Part shown: positions 17,754 to 26,784 of the stretch, one piece after another
Layout: each line of letters starts with the position of its first letter
How positions within the stretch are numbered: position 1 is the first letter of the stretch
NCBI RefSeq assembly: GCF_900088825.1
Contig: NZ_LT592171.1
Span: 10,250-74,249, forward strand
Length of the DNA stretch: 64,000 bases
Direction of reading: 5' to 3'
Source of the DNA: Thiomonas delicata
Lineage (GTDB): Bacteria > Pseudomonadota > Gammaproteobacteria > Burkholderiales > Burkholderiaceae_C
Made by a program: the position numbers and the translations under genes
The notes under the pieces: model-generated
What the model was told of the DNA's origin: nothing
Databases searched by the model: none
Seen by the model: the letters and a program-made list of their open reading frames with translations, nothing else

Positions 17754-18572
17754 ATGCCGCCCCCCGAAACCCGATTGTTCACTCTGCGAACCATGGCGGG
17801 CGCGCCGCGCATCGAACTGCGCCGGATCGCTGCGAACCCTGGCTGCGGTACGGCAGACGCCGGGCAAGCCGTCATCGTCTTCCTGCACGAAGGCCTGGGC
17901 TCGGTGGCCGCCTGGCGCGACTTTCCGGACCGCCTCTGCGCCGCCTGCGGCCTGCCCGGACTGGTGTATTCGCGGCCCGGCTACGGCCGATCGACACCGC
18001 GCGTGCCGCACGAACATTGGGATGCGCGCTACCTGCACACCCAGGCCCTGGAAGTGCTGCCCGCCCTGCTCGGCGAACTGGGCATCCGGCGGCCCTGGCT
18101 GTTCGGCCATAGCGACGGCGCCACGATCGCGCTGCTGCACGCCGCCGCCTTCCCCGGCGCGGTGACGGGCACCATCGTGCTGGCGCCGCATGTGTTCGTC
18201 GAGCAGAAGGCGCTCGACGGCATCGCCCGCGCCCGCCGGGCCTATGAAGCCGGCCCGTTGCGCGAACGCCTGGCGCGCGTGCAGGCCGATCCCGACTCGG
18301 CGTTCTACGGCTGGTGCGACGCCTGGCTCGCCCCGGCGTTCCGCGCCTGGAACATCGAGGCCGACATCGCCGGCCTGCGCGGCCCGCTGCTTGCGGTGCA
18401 GGGCGAGGACGACGAATACGGCACGCTGGAACAGCTCGACCGCATCGCGCGCAGCGCGCCCCATGCCGAGCGCCTCGTGCTGCCGCACTGCGGCCATATT
18501 CCACAGCGCGACGCGGCGCAGCAGGTGATCGATGCCGCCCGGGGCTTCATCGCCCGGCACCGGGGGGCGTGA
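17754..18572 (+). CDS. Alpha/beta hydrolase
   Basis: 272 aa. The oxyanion region is FLHEGLGSVAAWRDFP, the nucleophile Ser about residue 120 in LFGHSDGATIALLHA, the acid probably in VQGEDDEYGT, and the base His in LPHCGHIPQRD. This variant, with HEGLG in place of HGxPG and GHSDG as elbow, occurs in many Proteobacteria as an uncharacterised hydrolase. Soluble, no signal peptide. ATG 17754 is chosen by homologous start; the gene ends 7 bp from convergent deaD. Confidence 0.88.
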   Translation: MPPPETRLFTLRTMAGAPRIELRRIAANPGCGTADAGQAVIVFLHEGLGSVAAWRDFPDRLCAACGLPGLVYSRPGYGRSTPRVPHEHWDARYLHTQALEVLPALLGELGIRRPWLFGHSDGATIALLHAAAFPGAVTGTIVLAPHVFVEQKALDGIARARRAYEAGPLRERLARVQADPDSAFYGWCDAWLAPAFRAWNIEADIAGLRGPLLAVQGEDDEYGTLEQLDRIARSAPHAERLVLPHCGHIPQRDAAQQVIDAARGFIARHRGA

Positions 18573-18579
18573 ACCGGCC

Positions 18580-20586
18580 CTAGCGCTTGACGGGCTTGCG
18601 CTTGGGCGCCGCGGCCTTGCGCTCCGAAGCGCGCACCGGGGCGCGCAAGGTCGGCCGATGCGTGTCGCCGGGCCTGGGCCTGGCATGGGTGGCCGGCCTG
18701 GGCGCCCCGCCCTCGCCCACCAGGCTGAGCTTGAGCTGGTGGCCCAGCACCCACACCTTTTGCAGGGTGCGGAACACGTCCTTGGGCATGCCGGCCGGGA
18801 GGTCGACGAAGCTGTGGTCGCCGCGGATGTCGATGCTGCCGATATGGTGGTTGTCCAGCCCGGCTTCGTTGGCGATGGCGCCGACCAGATTGCGCACCTC
18901 CACCCCCTGGTCGCGGCCGACTTCGACGCGGTAGGTCTCGAAGGCCATCTCGCCCGCCGCAGGTTTCTTGCGGCGCGGCGCGGCGGCGCCAGGGCCGGGT
19001 TGCTCGGACTCGAGCGCGGGGCGGGTCTTTTCGAGCCGCGAGGTCTGCACGCGGGCTTCGAGCTCGCCGATGGCGGCGTCGGCCAGCTCGGTCAGGCCGC
19101 GCGGCTTGGCGCGGGCGGGCTTGGGTTCGCGCGGAACGAAGGGCTCGCGCTCGAACGCCTTGGCCGGCTTGGCGCGCGGGCCGAAGGTCTCCTCGCGCTC
19201 GCGGCCACGGCCGGGCGCGCTTTCGCTGCGCAGCGCGGCGGTGGTCTCGGCGCCGGGCCGCAGCAGCAGGGGCTTGTCACCTTGCACCATGCGCGCCAGC
19301 GCGGCGGCGATCTCGATGGCCGGCACGTCGTGCTCCTGCTCGTAGCGCTCGATCAGGTTCTGGAACTGCTCGAGCCCCTCCCGCTCGCGCGACTCGGTGA
19401 TGCGCTCCATGAAGCGGGCGATGCGCCTGTCGTTCACGTCTTCCGTGGTCGGCAGCTGCATGGCCTCGATGGGCTGGCGCGTGGCGCGCTCGATGGCGCG
19501 CAGCAGGTGCCGCTCGCGCGGGGTCACGAACAAGATGGCATGGCCGCTGCGCCCGGCGCGGCCGGTGCGCCCGATGCGGTGCACGTAGGACTCTGTGTCG
19601 GTCGGGATGTCGTAGTTCACCACGTGGCTGACGCGCTCCACGTCCAGCCCGCGCGCCGCCACGTCGGTGGCCACCACGATGTCGAGCTGGCCGTCCTTGA
19701 GGCGCTGCACGGTGCGCTCGCGCTGGGCCTGCAGGATGTCGCCGTTGAGGGCGGCCGTGGCGAAGCCGCGCGCCGCGAGCTTCTCCGCCAGCTCCTCGGT
19801 GGCGAGCTTGGTGCGGGCGAAGATGATCATGCCGTCGAAGGTTTCCACCTCCAGGATGCGGGTCAGCGCGTCGAGCTTGTGCAAGCCGCTGACCATCCAG
19901 TAGCGCTGCTGCACATTGGTGGCGGTGCTGGTCTTGCTCTTGATGGTGATTTCCACCGGCTGGCGCAGATGGTTCTGTGCGATGCGGCGGATGGCTTGCG
20001 GCATGGTGGCCGAGAACAGCGCGACCTGGCGGCCCGCGGGCGTCTTCTGCAGGATGGATTCGACGTCGTCGATGAAGCCCATGCGCAGCATCTCGTCGGC
20101 CTCGTCCAGCACCATGTGCGCCAGGCTTCCGAGCTTGAGCGTGCCGCGTTCGAGGTGGTCGATGATGCGCCCCGGCGTGCCCACCACCACATGCGCGCCG
20201 CGCTTGAGCGAGGCGAGCTGCGGCACGTAGCTCTGCCCGCCGTAGATGGGCAGCACGTGAAAGCCCGGCAGGTGCGTGGCGTAGCGGGCGAAGGCCTCGG
20301 CCACCTGGATGGCCAGCTCGCGCGTGGGCGCCAGGACAAGGGCTTGCGGCTCCTTGCGCGCCACGTCGATCTTCGCCAGGATGGGCAAGGCGAAGGCCGC
20401 CGTTTTGCCGGTGCCGGTCTGCGCCTGGCCGACCAGGTCGTGGCCTTCGAGCAAAGGCGGAATGGTCGCCGCCTGGATCGGGGACGGCGTTTCATAGCCC
20501 ACGTCCTTCAGGGCCGCGAGGATGGGCTCGGGAAGGCCCAGATCGGCGAAGGTGACTGCGGAAGTATCGGGTGCTGTGCTGGACAT
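18580..20586 (-). CDS. deaD: DEAD-box RNA helicase, DeaD/CsdA type
   Basis: 668 aa. Two RecA-like domains: Q motif SPIQAATIPPLL, motif I AQTGTGKT (about residues 55-62), motif II LDEADEML, motif III SATMPQAI, motif VI HRIGRTGRAG. The C-terminal DbpA-type RNA-binding domain begins near YRVEVGRDQGVEVRNLVGAI, and the tail is Lys/Arg-rich. DeaD remodels structured RNA in ribosome assembly, mRNA decay and cold adaptation. ATG 20586 gives MSSTAPDTSAVTFADLGLPE. It is divergent from ndh across 158 bp. Confidence 0.95.
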   Translation of the reverse strand: MSSTAPDTSAVTFADLGLPEPILAALKDVGYETPSPIQAATIPPLLEGHDLVGQAQTGTGKTAAFALPILAKIDVARKEPQALVLAPTRELAIQVAEAFARYATHLPGFHVLPIYGGQSYVPQLASLKRGAHVVVGTPGRIIDHLERGTLKLGSLAHMVLDEADEMLRMGFIDDVESILQKTPAGRQVALFSATMPQAIRRIAQNHLRQPVEITIKSKTSTATNVQQRYWMVSGLHKLDALTRILEVETFDGMIIFARTKLATEELAEKLAARGFATAALNGDILQAQRERTVQRLKDGQLDIVVATDVAARGLDVERVSHVVNYDIPTDTESYVHRIGRTGRAGRSGHAILFVTPRERHLLRAIERATRQPIEAMQLPTTEDVNDRRIARFMERITESREREGLEQFQNLIERYEQEHDVPAIEIAAALARMVQGDKPLLLRPGAETTAALRSESAPGRGREREETFGPRAKPAKAFEREPFVPREPKPARAKPRGLTELADAAIGELEARVQTSRLEKTRPALESEQPGPGAAAPRRKKPAAGEMAFETYRVEVGRDQGVEVRNLVGAIANEAGLDNHHIGSIDIRGDHSFVDLPAGMPKDVFRTLQKVWVLGHQLKLSLVGEGGAPRPATHARPRPGDTHRPTLRAPVRASERKAAAPKRKPVKR

Positions 20587-20744
20587 GGGCGGACAGAAAA
20601 TGGTGGGATGGCGGCATTGCCAATCATGAGATTGTGCGCCAGCCCCGCCGGCCGCGGCACGGACCCGCAGCGTGCACGCACACAGTGGCATGTTTATTGC
20701 GCACAATAGGAGGACCCTGCACGCACAAGAAGAATATCGAAACC

Positions 20745-22076
20745 ATGAACACTCAAGCCGACATACCGCACCTGCCACGTATCGTGATCGTCGGCGGCGG
20801 CGCCGGCGGGCTGGAACTGGCCACGCGCCTGGGCGACACTCTGGGGCGGCGCGGGCAGGCCGAGATCACCCTGATCGAGCGCGGCCGCAGCCATCTGTGG
20901 AAGCCGCTGCTGCACCAGGCCGCCGCCGGCACGCTGGGCATCGACGACAACGAACTCAACTACCTGGCGCAATCCACCTGGCACCATTTCAAATACCGGC
21001 TCGGCGCGATGGACGGCCTGGACCGGGCCAACAAGCAGGTTCTGGTGGCGCCCACGCGCGACGACGACGGGCGCGAGATCGTGCCACGCCGCAGTTTCGG
21101 CTACGACATCCTGGTGTTGGCCCTGGGCAGCCAGAACAATGATTTCGGCACCCCCGGCGCGGCCGAACACGCCATCGCCCTCGACACCGTCGACGACGCG
21201 CGCCGCTTTCACCGCCGCCTGGTCAACGCCTGCATCGCCGCCAACACCCAGGCCGCCCCGCTGCGCCCGGAGCAGCTCAAGGTGGTGGCCATCGGCGCCG
21301 GCGCCACCGGCGTGGAACTGGTCGCCGAACTGCACAACGCCACGCGCGCCCTGGCCGCCTATGGCCTGGACCGCATCGACCCCGAGCGCGACGTGCGCCT
21401 GAGCCTGGTGGAAGCCGCGCCGCGCATCCTGCCGGCGCTGTCGGCGCGCCTGTCGGCCTCGGCGGCGGCCGAACTGGCCAAGCTCAAGGTCGAAATCCAT
21501 ACCGGCAAGCGCGTCACCGCCGTCACGTCCAGCGGGGTCCAGACGGCCGACGGCGACTTCCTGCCGGCCGAACTGGTGGTGTGGGCCGCCGGCGTCAAAG
21601 CGCCCGACGTGCTGCGCGACCTCGACGGCCTGGAGAGCAACCGCATCAACCAGCTGGTCGTGCGGCCCACGCTGCAGACCACGCGCGACGACGCCATCTT
21701 CGCTCTGGGCGACTGCGCCGCCTGCCCCTGGGCGGGACATGACGGCAACGTGCCACCGCGCGCGCAGGCCGCGCACCAGCAGGCCAATTTTCTCGTTCGA
21801 CAGATCGCCCGCCAACTCGCCGGCAAACCCCTGAGTCCTTTCGTGTACCGCGACTTCGGCTCGCTGGTCTCGCTCGGCGAATACAGCACCGTGGGAAGTC
21901 TGATGGGCGGCCTGTCCAAGGGCAGCATGTTCATCGAAGGACACTTCGCCCGCTTCATCTACTGGCTGCTCTACCGCAAGCACCTGCTGAGCCTGCACGG
22001 ATTCTGGAAAACCGTCTTCCTCACGCTCGCGCGCATGATCTCGCGCACGGCCGAACCACGCATCAAGCTGCATTGA
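20745..22076 (+). CDS. ndh: Type II NADH dehydrogenase (NAD(P)/FAD-dependent oxidoreductase)
   Basis: 443 aa, non-proton-pumping NADH:quinone oxidoreductase bound to the inner face of the membrane. The FAD site is IVIVGGGAGGLELATRLG near the N-terminus, the NADH site VVAIGAGATGVELVAEL, and the second flavin motif FALGDCAACP. The C-terminal part (FARFIYWLLYRKHL) is the amphipathic membrane-binding region typical of Ndh. The ATG at 20745 gives MNTQADIPHLPRIVIVGGG. Confidence 0.93.
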   Translation: MNTQADIPHLPRIVIVGGGAGGLELATRLGDTLGRRGQAEITLIERGRSHLWKPLLHQAAAGTLGIDDNELNYLAQSTWHHFKYRLGAMDGLDRANKQVLVAPTRDDDGREIVPRRSFGYDILVLALGSQNNDFGTPGAAEHAIALDTVDDARRFHRRLVNACIAANTQAAPLRPEQLKVVAIGAGATGVELVAELHNATRALAAYGLDRIDPERDVRLSLVEAAPRILPALSARLSASAAAELAKLKVEIHTGKRVTAVTSSGVQTADGDFLPAELVVWAAGVKAPDVLRDLDGLESNRINQLVVRPTLQTTRDDAIFALGDCAACPWAGHDGNVPPRAQAAHQQANFLVRQIARQLAGKPLSPFVYRDFGSLVSLGEYSTVGSLMGGLSKGSMFIEGHFARFIYWLLYRKHLLSLHGFWKTVFLTLARMISRTAEPRIKLH

Positions 22077-22077
22077 G

Positions 22078-22097
22078 CCGCGCGATCCTGCGCGCGG
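22078..22097. terminator. Stem-loop just after ndh (CCGCGCG-ATCCTG-CGCGCGG)
   Basis: Perfect 7-bp GC arms with a 6-base loop, starting two bases after the ndh stop codon. No T-tract follows, so if it terminates it would do so poorly or with Rho; it could also protect the 3' end. Confidence 0.4.
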
Positions 22098-22329
22098 CGG
22101 GTCCTGGCCGAGGCAACTGATCGAGTTATCTGGATTTTCAGGCGGCTTATTGAGTAAGCTTCGGCATCCGGCCAAATCAACGATAAAAACGTGAGCATCA
22201 GGGGATATGCACCACCATTCAGGCCTGCGTTGGGCCATCGCAACGCCAAGGGCTGTGCGCGGCCGACCATGGCGCACATGCCGCCGCGCCGACATCCCCC
22301 CAGCCTCGCCAGCCTGATGCGGGCCTGAC

Positions 22330-24597
22330 ATGGCCAGCCGCCCCAGCGCCTCCGCGGGCCGACTTTGGCGCCTGCCGCTGCTCAACGCCGCGCTGGCCGC
22401 CACCTATGTCTTGCTGGCCTGGGTCGCCACGCGCAGCGACCCGTCGAACGCCATCCTGTGGCCTTCAAGCGCCATCGCCGTCTTCGGCGTCTGGGTCCTG
22501 GGTTTCACGGCCGCGCCCGGCATCCTGCTGGGCGCCTATATCGCCAACGCCGAGGTCATCGGCTGGCCTGCGCAGACAGCCCTGCTCATCGCCGTGGGAA
22601 ACACCGCGAGCGTGTCGTTCGCCTGGTGGGTCCTGCGCCGCATACGTCAACCCTGGCGCGGCCTGCAGGACACCGGCGACACGCTCGCTTTCATTCTCAC
22701 GCTCGGTCTGCTGGGGCCCGCCATCAGCGCCAGCGTCGGCGTGATCAGTTCCCTGCTCGCGGCGCCGCCGCGGCTTCACGACATCGGCATGCTGGGGCCG
22801 ATATGGCTGATTTCAGATGCCTGCAGCGTGCTCGTGTATGCGCCGATGCTGGTGCTGTGGTGGGAGCGCCGTCACGAGCGTCTGCCGCGCCCGACCGCCG
22901 AATTCGTCATCCTGCCGCTGATCGCGTTGGTCGGCGTGGTCGTGCTGGCCTTTTCGCCGCCCGCGCGGCAAGCACTGCCGCTGGGCCTGGCTTCGCTCGC
23001 CTTGCTGCCGCTGCTGTGGGGGGCGATGCGGCTGTCCATGCGCCTGGCCAGCCTGTTCATGGCCGTCCTGTTCACGCTGGCCCTGGTGGGCGCTGCCCTG
23101 GGCCTGGGTCCCATGATGGTTCTTCCCATCGACGAACGCGCCTCCGTGCTGCAACTCCTGGGCATCAGCCTGGCCTGCACGGTGCTGCTGGCCAGCAGCC
23201 TGGCCCAGGAACGCAGCCTCGCGCTGCGCCAGCTGCGCGAGGCGAATGCCGGGCTTGAGCGAGCCGTGGAACGGCGTACCAAGGCCATGGTGAAGAGCCA
23301 GCGCAAGCTGCAGGAACAGCTGCGCTTCCAGGACTCGCTGCTGGGGGCCTTGCCCAACCCCACGGCGTACAGCGCGGCCAACGGGCGGCTCGAGCTGGTC
23401 AATCAGGCCTTCACGCGGCTGATGGAACGCAGCCGCGATGCCCTGCTCGGGCGCCGCCCCGCCGAGGTGTTCGAGGACAGTCTGCTGCATACCTGGACCT
23501 CGATGGACCGGCAGCTGCACGTCGAGCGCCGCCCGCTGTCGCAGGAGTGCCGGCAAGTGTCCTCGGACGGCGAGGCCACGGTGTGGATCGTCAACAAGGC
23601 GCAGGTCACGGACCCGGCCAGCCAGGAGCCTCTGGGCATCGTCACCAGCCTGCAGGACATCACCCAACTCAAACGCCTGCAGGAGCAGCTCGAGCGCGAT
23701 GAGCGCGGCCTGCGTTTCCTGGTCGAGGAATCGCCGGTGCCGCTGGTCATCACCCGCGTGCACGACTCGGTTCAGCTGTTTGCCAATCGCGCCGCCGACG
23801 AGCTGTTCCGCGCCGATCACACCGGCCGTTCCGGCAAACTCTTGCGGGACCTGTGGGTCGAGCCCGCGCAACGGCGCTCGGTGGTGGAGCAAGTGCTGCG
23901 CGAGGGCGTGGTGCGCGGACTGGAGACGCAGTTCCTCCGCTACGACGGCAGCCCGGTCTGGCTGCTGCTGTCCGTCACCCACACGCAGTACCGCGGTGAC
24001 GAAGCCCTGGTGTTCGCCTTCAAGGACATCACGCCGACCAAGGAACGCGAGCACACCCTGCGTGCCCTGGCCTACACCGACCCGCTCACGGGCGTGGCCA
24101 ACCGCCGCAGCTTCCTGGCCCGTGCCGCGGCGGCGCTGCAGGAGGCCAAGATTCAGGGCAAGCCTCTGGCCGTGTTGGCGCTGGACATCGACCATTTCAA
24201 GCAGATCAACGACGTCTACGGGCATCCGACCGGCGACCGTGCGCTGCGCAGTTTCTCGCAGGTCTGCCAGCAGCTTGCGCGCGACGATGCCCTGCTCGGC
24301 CGTCTCGGAGGCGACGAGTTCGCCATCGTCCTGCCGCGCAGCGACGACGGCGCGGCCTATGACTTCGCGCAGCGCCTGCGCCTGGCCGTGCAGGAGAACG
24401 CAACGGCCGAGCACGCCCCGCTGCGCCTGCAGCTCACCACCAGCATCGGCATCGCGCATCATCCCTGCGAACACTTGACCGAATGCGGCCTCGACGACCT
24501 GCTGGCCCGTGCCGACCAGGCCCTCTACCGGGCCAAGCAGCGCGGGCGCAACCGCGTCGAACTCTGGACAGGGCACGACCACCCGGGCGCGGCATGA
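22330..24597 (+). CDS. Diguanylate cyclase: MASE1-like membrane sensor, two PAS-like domains, GGDEF
   Basis: 755 aa. About eight membrane segments in residues 10-300 resemble the MASE1 sensor. A coiled stretch near 300-330 is followed by two PAS-like regions, then GGDEF from about residue 590. The active-site motif GRLGGDEFAIVLPR is intact, so c-di-GMP synthesis is predicted. The product-inhibition I-site position reads RDDA rather than RxxD, so feedback control through the canonical site looks lost. 253 bp separate it from ndh. The signal is unknown. Confidence 0.92.
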   Translation: MASRPSASAGRLWRLPLLNAALAATYVLLAWVATRSDPSNAILWPSSAIAVFGVWVLGFTAAPGILLGAYIANAEVIGWPAQTALLIAVGNTASVSFAWWVLRRIRQPWRGLQDTGDTLAFILTLGLLGPAISASVGVISSLLAAPPRLHDIGMLGPIWLISDACSVLVYAPMLVLWWERRHERLPRPTAEFVILPLIALVGVVVLAFSPPARQALPLGLASLALLPLLWGAMRLSMRLASLFMAVLFTLALVGAALGLGPMMVLPIDERASVLQLLGISLACTVLLASSLAQERSLALRQLREANAGLERAVERRTKAMVKSQRKLQEQLRFQDSLLGALPNPTAYSAANGRLELVNQAFTRLMERSRDALLGRRPAEVFEDSLLHTWTSMDRQLHVERRPLSQECRQVSSDGEATVWIVNKAQVTDPASQEPLGIVTSLQDITQLKRLQEQLERDERGLRFLVEESPVPLVITRVHDSVQLFANRAADELFRADHTGRSGKLLRDLWVEPAQRRSVVEQVLREGVVRGLETQFLRYDGSPVWLLLSVTHTQYRGDEALVFAFKDITPTKEREHTLRALAYTDPLTGVANRRSFLARAAAALQEAKIQGKPLAVLALDIDHFKQINDVYGHPTGDRALRSFSQVCQQLARDDALLGRLGGDEFAIVLPRSDDGAAYDFAQRLRLAVQENATAEHAPLRLQLTTSIGIAHHPCEHLTECGLDDLLARADQALYRAKQRGRNRVELWTGHDHPGAA

Positions 24598-24641
24598 AGC
24601 CCGCAGCGCCCCAACCGCGAACTTGTGCGCAAGCGACGCGC

Positions 24642-24667
24642 AAAAAAAAGCCAAGCATGCGCTTGGC
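24642..24667 (-). terminator. Rho-independent terminator of the small secreted-protein gene
   Basis: On the minus strand GCCAAGC-GCAT-GCTTGGC (24667 to 24650) is followed by eight T residues (24649 to 24642). It lies 44 bp behind the stop of the gene at 24711-24986. Confidence 0.88.
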
Positions 24668-24710
24668 CAAGGGGGGAGGAGACAACAACCGTCGTCAGGC
24701 AGGGCCTGAT

Positions 24711-24986
24711 TTATTCCTTCTTTTCGCCTTCGTTCTTCTTGTCGGCCTTGTCGTGGGACCCGGCCGGGGCGGACGCGCCGTTCTTGGCGGCGTCATAAGT
24801 CATTGCTTGCATACCGGCTGCCGGCATCGCGCCTTGCGACGCGCTGACATGGGCGTTGGCCTGAACCGAGGCTTCGGCAGGCATGCCGGCGGCACGGGCC
24901 TGGCCTGAGGCCAGGGCGGCCAGCACGAGGGCCATACCGAAGCCGAGAGCGGATACCGAGGGTTTGTTCAGAATGCGAGGGTTCAT
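24711..24986 (-). CDS. Small secreted protein (91 aa), predicted sigma-54/GlrR target
   Basis: Not a family I recognise. A signal peptide is clear: MNPRILNKPS, a hydrophobic core ALGFGMALVLAALA, and a cleavage site after ARA near residue 32. The mature part of about 59 residues is Ala/Met/Gly-rich and ends in a highly charged Lys/Glu tail (DKADKKNEGEKKE), so it is probably periplasmic and disordered. AGGAGT lies just upstream of the ATG at 24986, which settles the start over longer options. A sigma-54 promoter and two GlrR-type sites lie upstream, and a strong terminator follows, so it is a single-gene transcript. It sits directly downstream of glrR. No Cys residues. Confidence 0.8.
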   Translation of the reverse strand: MNPRILNKPSVSALGFGMALVLAALASGQARAAGMPAEASVQANAHVSASQGAMPAAGMQAMTYDAAKNGASAPAGSHDKADKKNEGEKKE

Positions 24987-25056
24987 GGATAACTCCTGTC
25001 GTGCTTTGAGGGGTGAACGAAACGGACTTGAATCCGTCATCGCGATGCCTTCTACT

Positions 25057-25072
25057 TGCACATCCCGTGCCA
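25057..25072 (-). promoter_or_regulatory. Sigma-54 promoter of the small secreted-protein gene
   Basis: On the minus strand TGGCACG-GGAT-GTGCA matches the sigma-54 consensus TGGCACG-N4-TTGCW with one mismatch (G for T). The invariant GG (-24) and GC (-12) have the right spacing. Transcription would start near 25045, leaving a leader of about 60 nt before the ATG at 24986. Confidence 0.8.
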
Positions 25073-25165
25073 GGCCATTTTCCTTTTTTGAATCAATGCG
25101 TTGCGTTCTTCGAAGCAGGCCCTGTCAGGGCCAGGCCGGATTGGGCCTGCAAGTCATGCGCGAAA

Positions 25166-25183
25166 TGTCGCCTTAGCCCGACA
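25166..25183. promoter_or_regulatory. GlrR-type activator site 1, TGTC-N10-GACA
   Basis: Exact match to the TGTC-N10-GACA consensus described for the sigma-54 activator GlrR. It lies about 95 bp upstream of the -24 element of the sigma-54 promoter, a normal enhancer distance. Confidence 0.75.
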
Positions 25184-25229
25184 TCTAACGAGGCTTATTT
25201 TCAACACCTTGATTTTGTTCCCGTTTTTT

Positions 25230-25247
25230 TGTCGCTGAAAAGCGACG
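25230..25247. promoter_or_regulatory. GlrR-type activator site 2, TGTC-N10-GACG
   Basis: Seven of eight conserved bases match. Both sites share TGTCG-N8-CGAC, and their centres are 64 bp apart, close to six helical turns. At first sight this looks like a terminator hairpin behind glrR, but the T-tract is on the wrong side. Confidence 0.65.
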
Positions 25248-25274
25248 CGTTCTGAAACCCAGCGGATGGGCCGC

Positions 25275-26621
25275 CTAGTCCAGCGATTTGAACAAGGCGG
25301 GGGACAGCGCGTGCTTTTGCAGCAAGCGGTAGAACTCCGTGCGGTTGCGCTGTGCCAGGCGCGCGGCCTCGGTCACCTGACCGCCCGTGAGCTTCATCAG
25401 GTTGACCAGATAATCGCGCTCGAAATGGTCCTTGGCCTCGGCATAGCTCAGGATTTCCGTCGGCTTGTTGCGCAGGGCGCGCGTCACCAGCGCAGCCGGA
25501 ATCCGTACCGTGGTGCACAAGGCGCAGCATTGCTCGACGACATTCATGAGTTGGCGGATGTTGCCCGGCCAGTCGGCGCGCATCAGCAGATCCAGCGCGT
25601 CGGGAACGAAGCCGATGATGCGCCGCCCATGCTTCTTCGCCAGCAGATCGACGAAATGCTGGGCCAGCGGCCCGATGTCCTCGCGCCGCTCGCGCAATGG
25701 CGGAATGTGCAGGTTCACCACATTGAGCCGGTAGTACAGGTCTTCGCGGAACTGCTGCTCGGCGATCGCCGCCTCCAGATCGCGGTGGGTCGCCGAGACG
25801 ATGCGCACGTCGACCGGGACCGACTGGCTGGCGCCGACCGGGCGTACCTCGCGCTCCTGCAGCACGCGCAGCAGTTTGGCCTGCAGGGCGATCGGCATGT
25901 CGCCGATTTCGTCGAGAAACACCGTGCCGCCCTGCGCCGTCTGGAACAGGCCCTTGCGGCTGGTTTCCGCGCCGGTGAACGCGCCCTTGGCATGGCCGAA
26001 CAGCTCGGATTCCAGCAGCGCCTCGGGAATCGCCGCGCAGTTGATGGCGACGAAAGGCCCGCGCTTGCGCATGCTGGCCTGGTGCACGGCGCGCGCAAGC
26101 ATCTCCTTGCCAGTGCCGGATTCGCCCTGGATCAGCACGCTGGCCTCGCTGGCGCCGACCAGCGCCACCTCGTCGAGCAAGGCGTTCATCAGGGGACTGA
26201 CGGTCACGATGTCGGGAAACCGCACGCGCGCTGGCTTGCCGGTTTCGGGGCTTCCGCTCCCCACCGCGCGCGCCAGCAGGGCGAGCAGTTCCGGCGCCTC
26301 GAAGGGCTTGGTGAGATAGCCGAACACCCCGTTTTGCGCCGCGGCCACGGCGTCGGGAATGGTGCCGTGGGCGGTGAGGATGATGACCGGCAGCGAGGGG
26401 TCGGCGGCGTGGATGCGCTCGAACAGGGCCATGCCGTCCATACCCTGCATGCGCAGATCGGTGATCACGGCGCGCGGGCGCGATACGGCGAGCCGCGCCA
26501 AGGCCTCCTCGCCGCTGGCCACCGTGATCGGCCTGTAACCCGACGACTGCAAGCGCATGCCGAGCAGGCGCAGGAGATCGGCATCGTCGTCCACCACCAG
26601 CACGCTGGTCGCCGTGTTCAT
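25275..26621 (-). CDS. glrR: Sigma-54-dependent response regulator, GlrR/QseF type
   Basis: 448 aa NtrC-family activator. Receiver domain at residues 7-120 with acidic pocket VVDDDAD and phospho-acceptor Asp55 (VITDLRM). The AAA+ domain has Walker A GESGTGKE (about 167-173) and the sigma-54-contacting GAFTGA loop (213-218), both intact. A C-terminal helix-turn-helix lies near [23 protein letters not shown] 26621 gives [15 protein letters not shown]. It is the third gene of a kinase-lipoprotein-regulator operon in the same order as E. coli glrK-qseG-glrR. Matching binding sites lie immediately downstream. Confidence 0.93.
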   Translation of the reverse strand: MNTATSVLVVDDDADLLRLLGMRLQSSGYRPITVASGEEALARLAVSRPRAVITDLRMQGMDGMALFERIHAADPSLPVIILTAHGTIPDAVAAAQNGVFGYLTKPFEAPELLALLARAVGSGSPETGKPARVRFPDIVTVSPLMNALLDEVALVGASEASVLIQGESGTGKEMLARAVHQASMRKRGPFVAINCAAIPEALLESELFGHAKGAFTGAETSRKGLFQTAQGGTVFLDEIGDMPIALQAKLLRVLQEREVRPVGASQSVPVDVRIVSATHRDLEAAIAEQQFREDLYYRLNVVNLHIPPLRERREDIGPLAQHFVDLLAKKHGRRIIGFVPDALDLLMRADWPGNIRQLMNVVEQCCALCTTVRIPAALVTRALRNKPTEILSYAEAKDHFERDYLVNLMKLTGGQVTEAARLAQRNRTEFYRLLQKHALSPALFKSLD

Positions 26622-26784
26622 CGCCACGCCCCCGCCCCGCGGCTCGCCGTGCCGCAAGGCCATGCGCCGAGCTGGCAGCCGCACCCCGATGCTCCCAAGC
26701 TCTGGGCGCCGGCAGGTACGGCTGGCAAGCCCGCCCGCCCTGCGGCGCGAAATGCCGGAAGTCGGCGCCGGGGATGCAGCGGTC

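Noticed and set aside
25224-25246. T-tract plus GTCGC-TGAAAA-GCGAC hairpin as a terminator for glrR
   Set aside because: The T-tract precedes the stem on the plus strand and becomes an A-tract on the transcribed strand. The stem is better read as part of the second TGTC-N10-GACG activator site.
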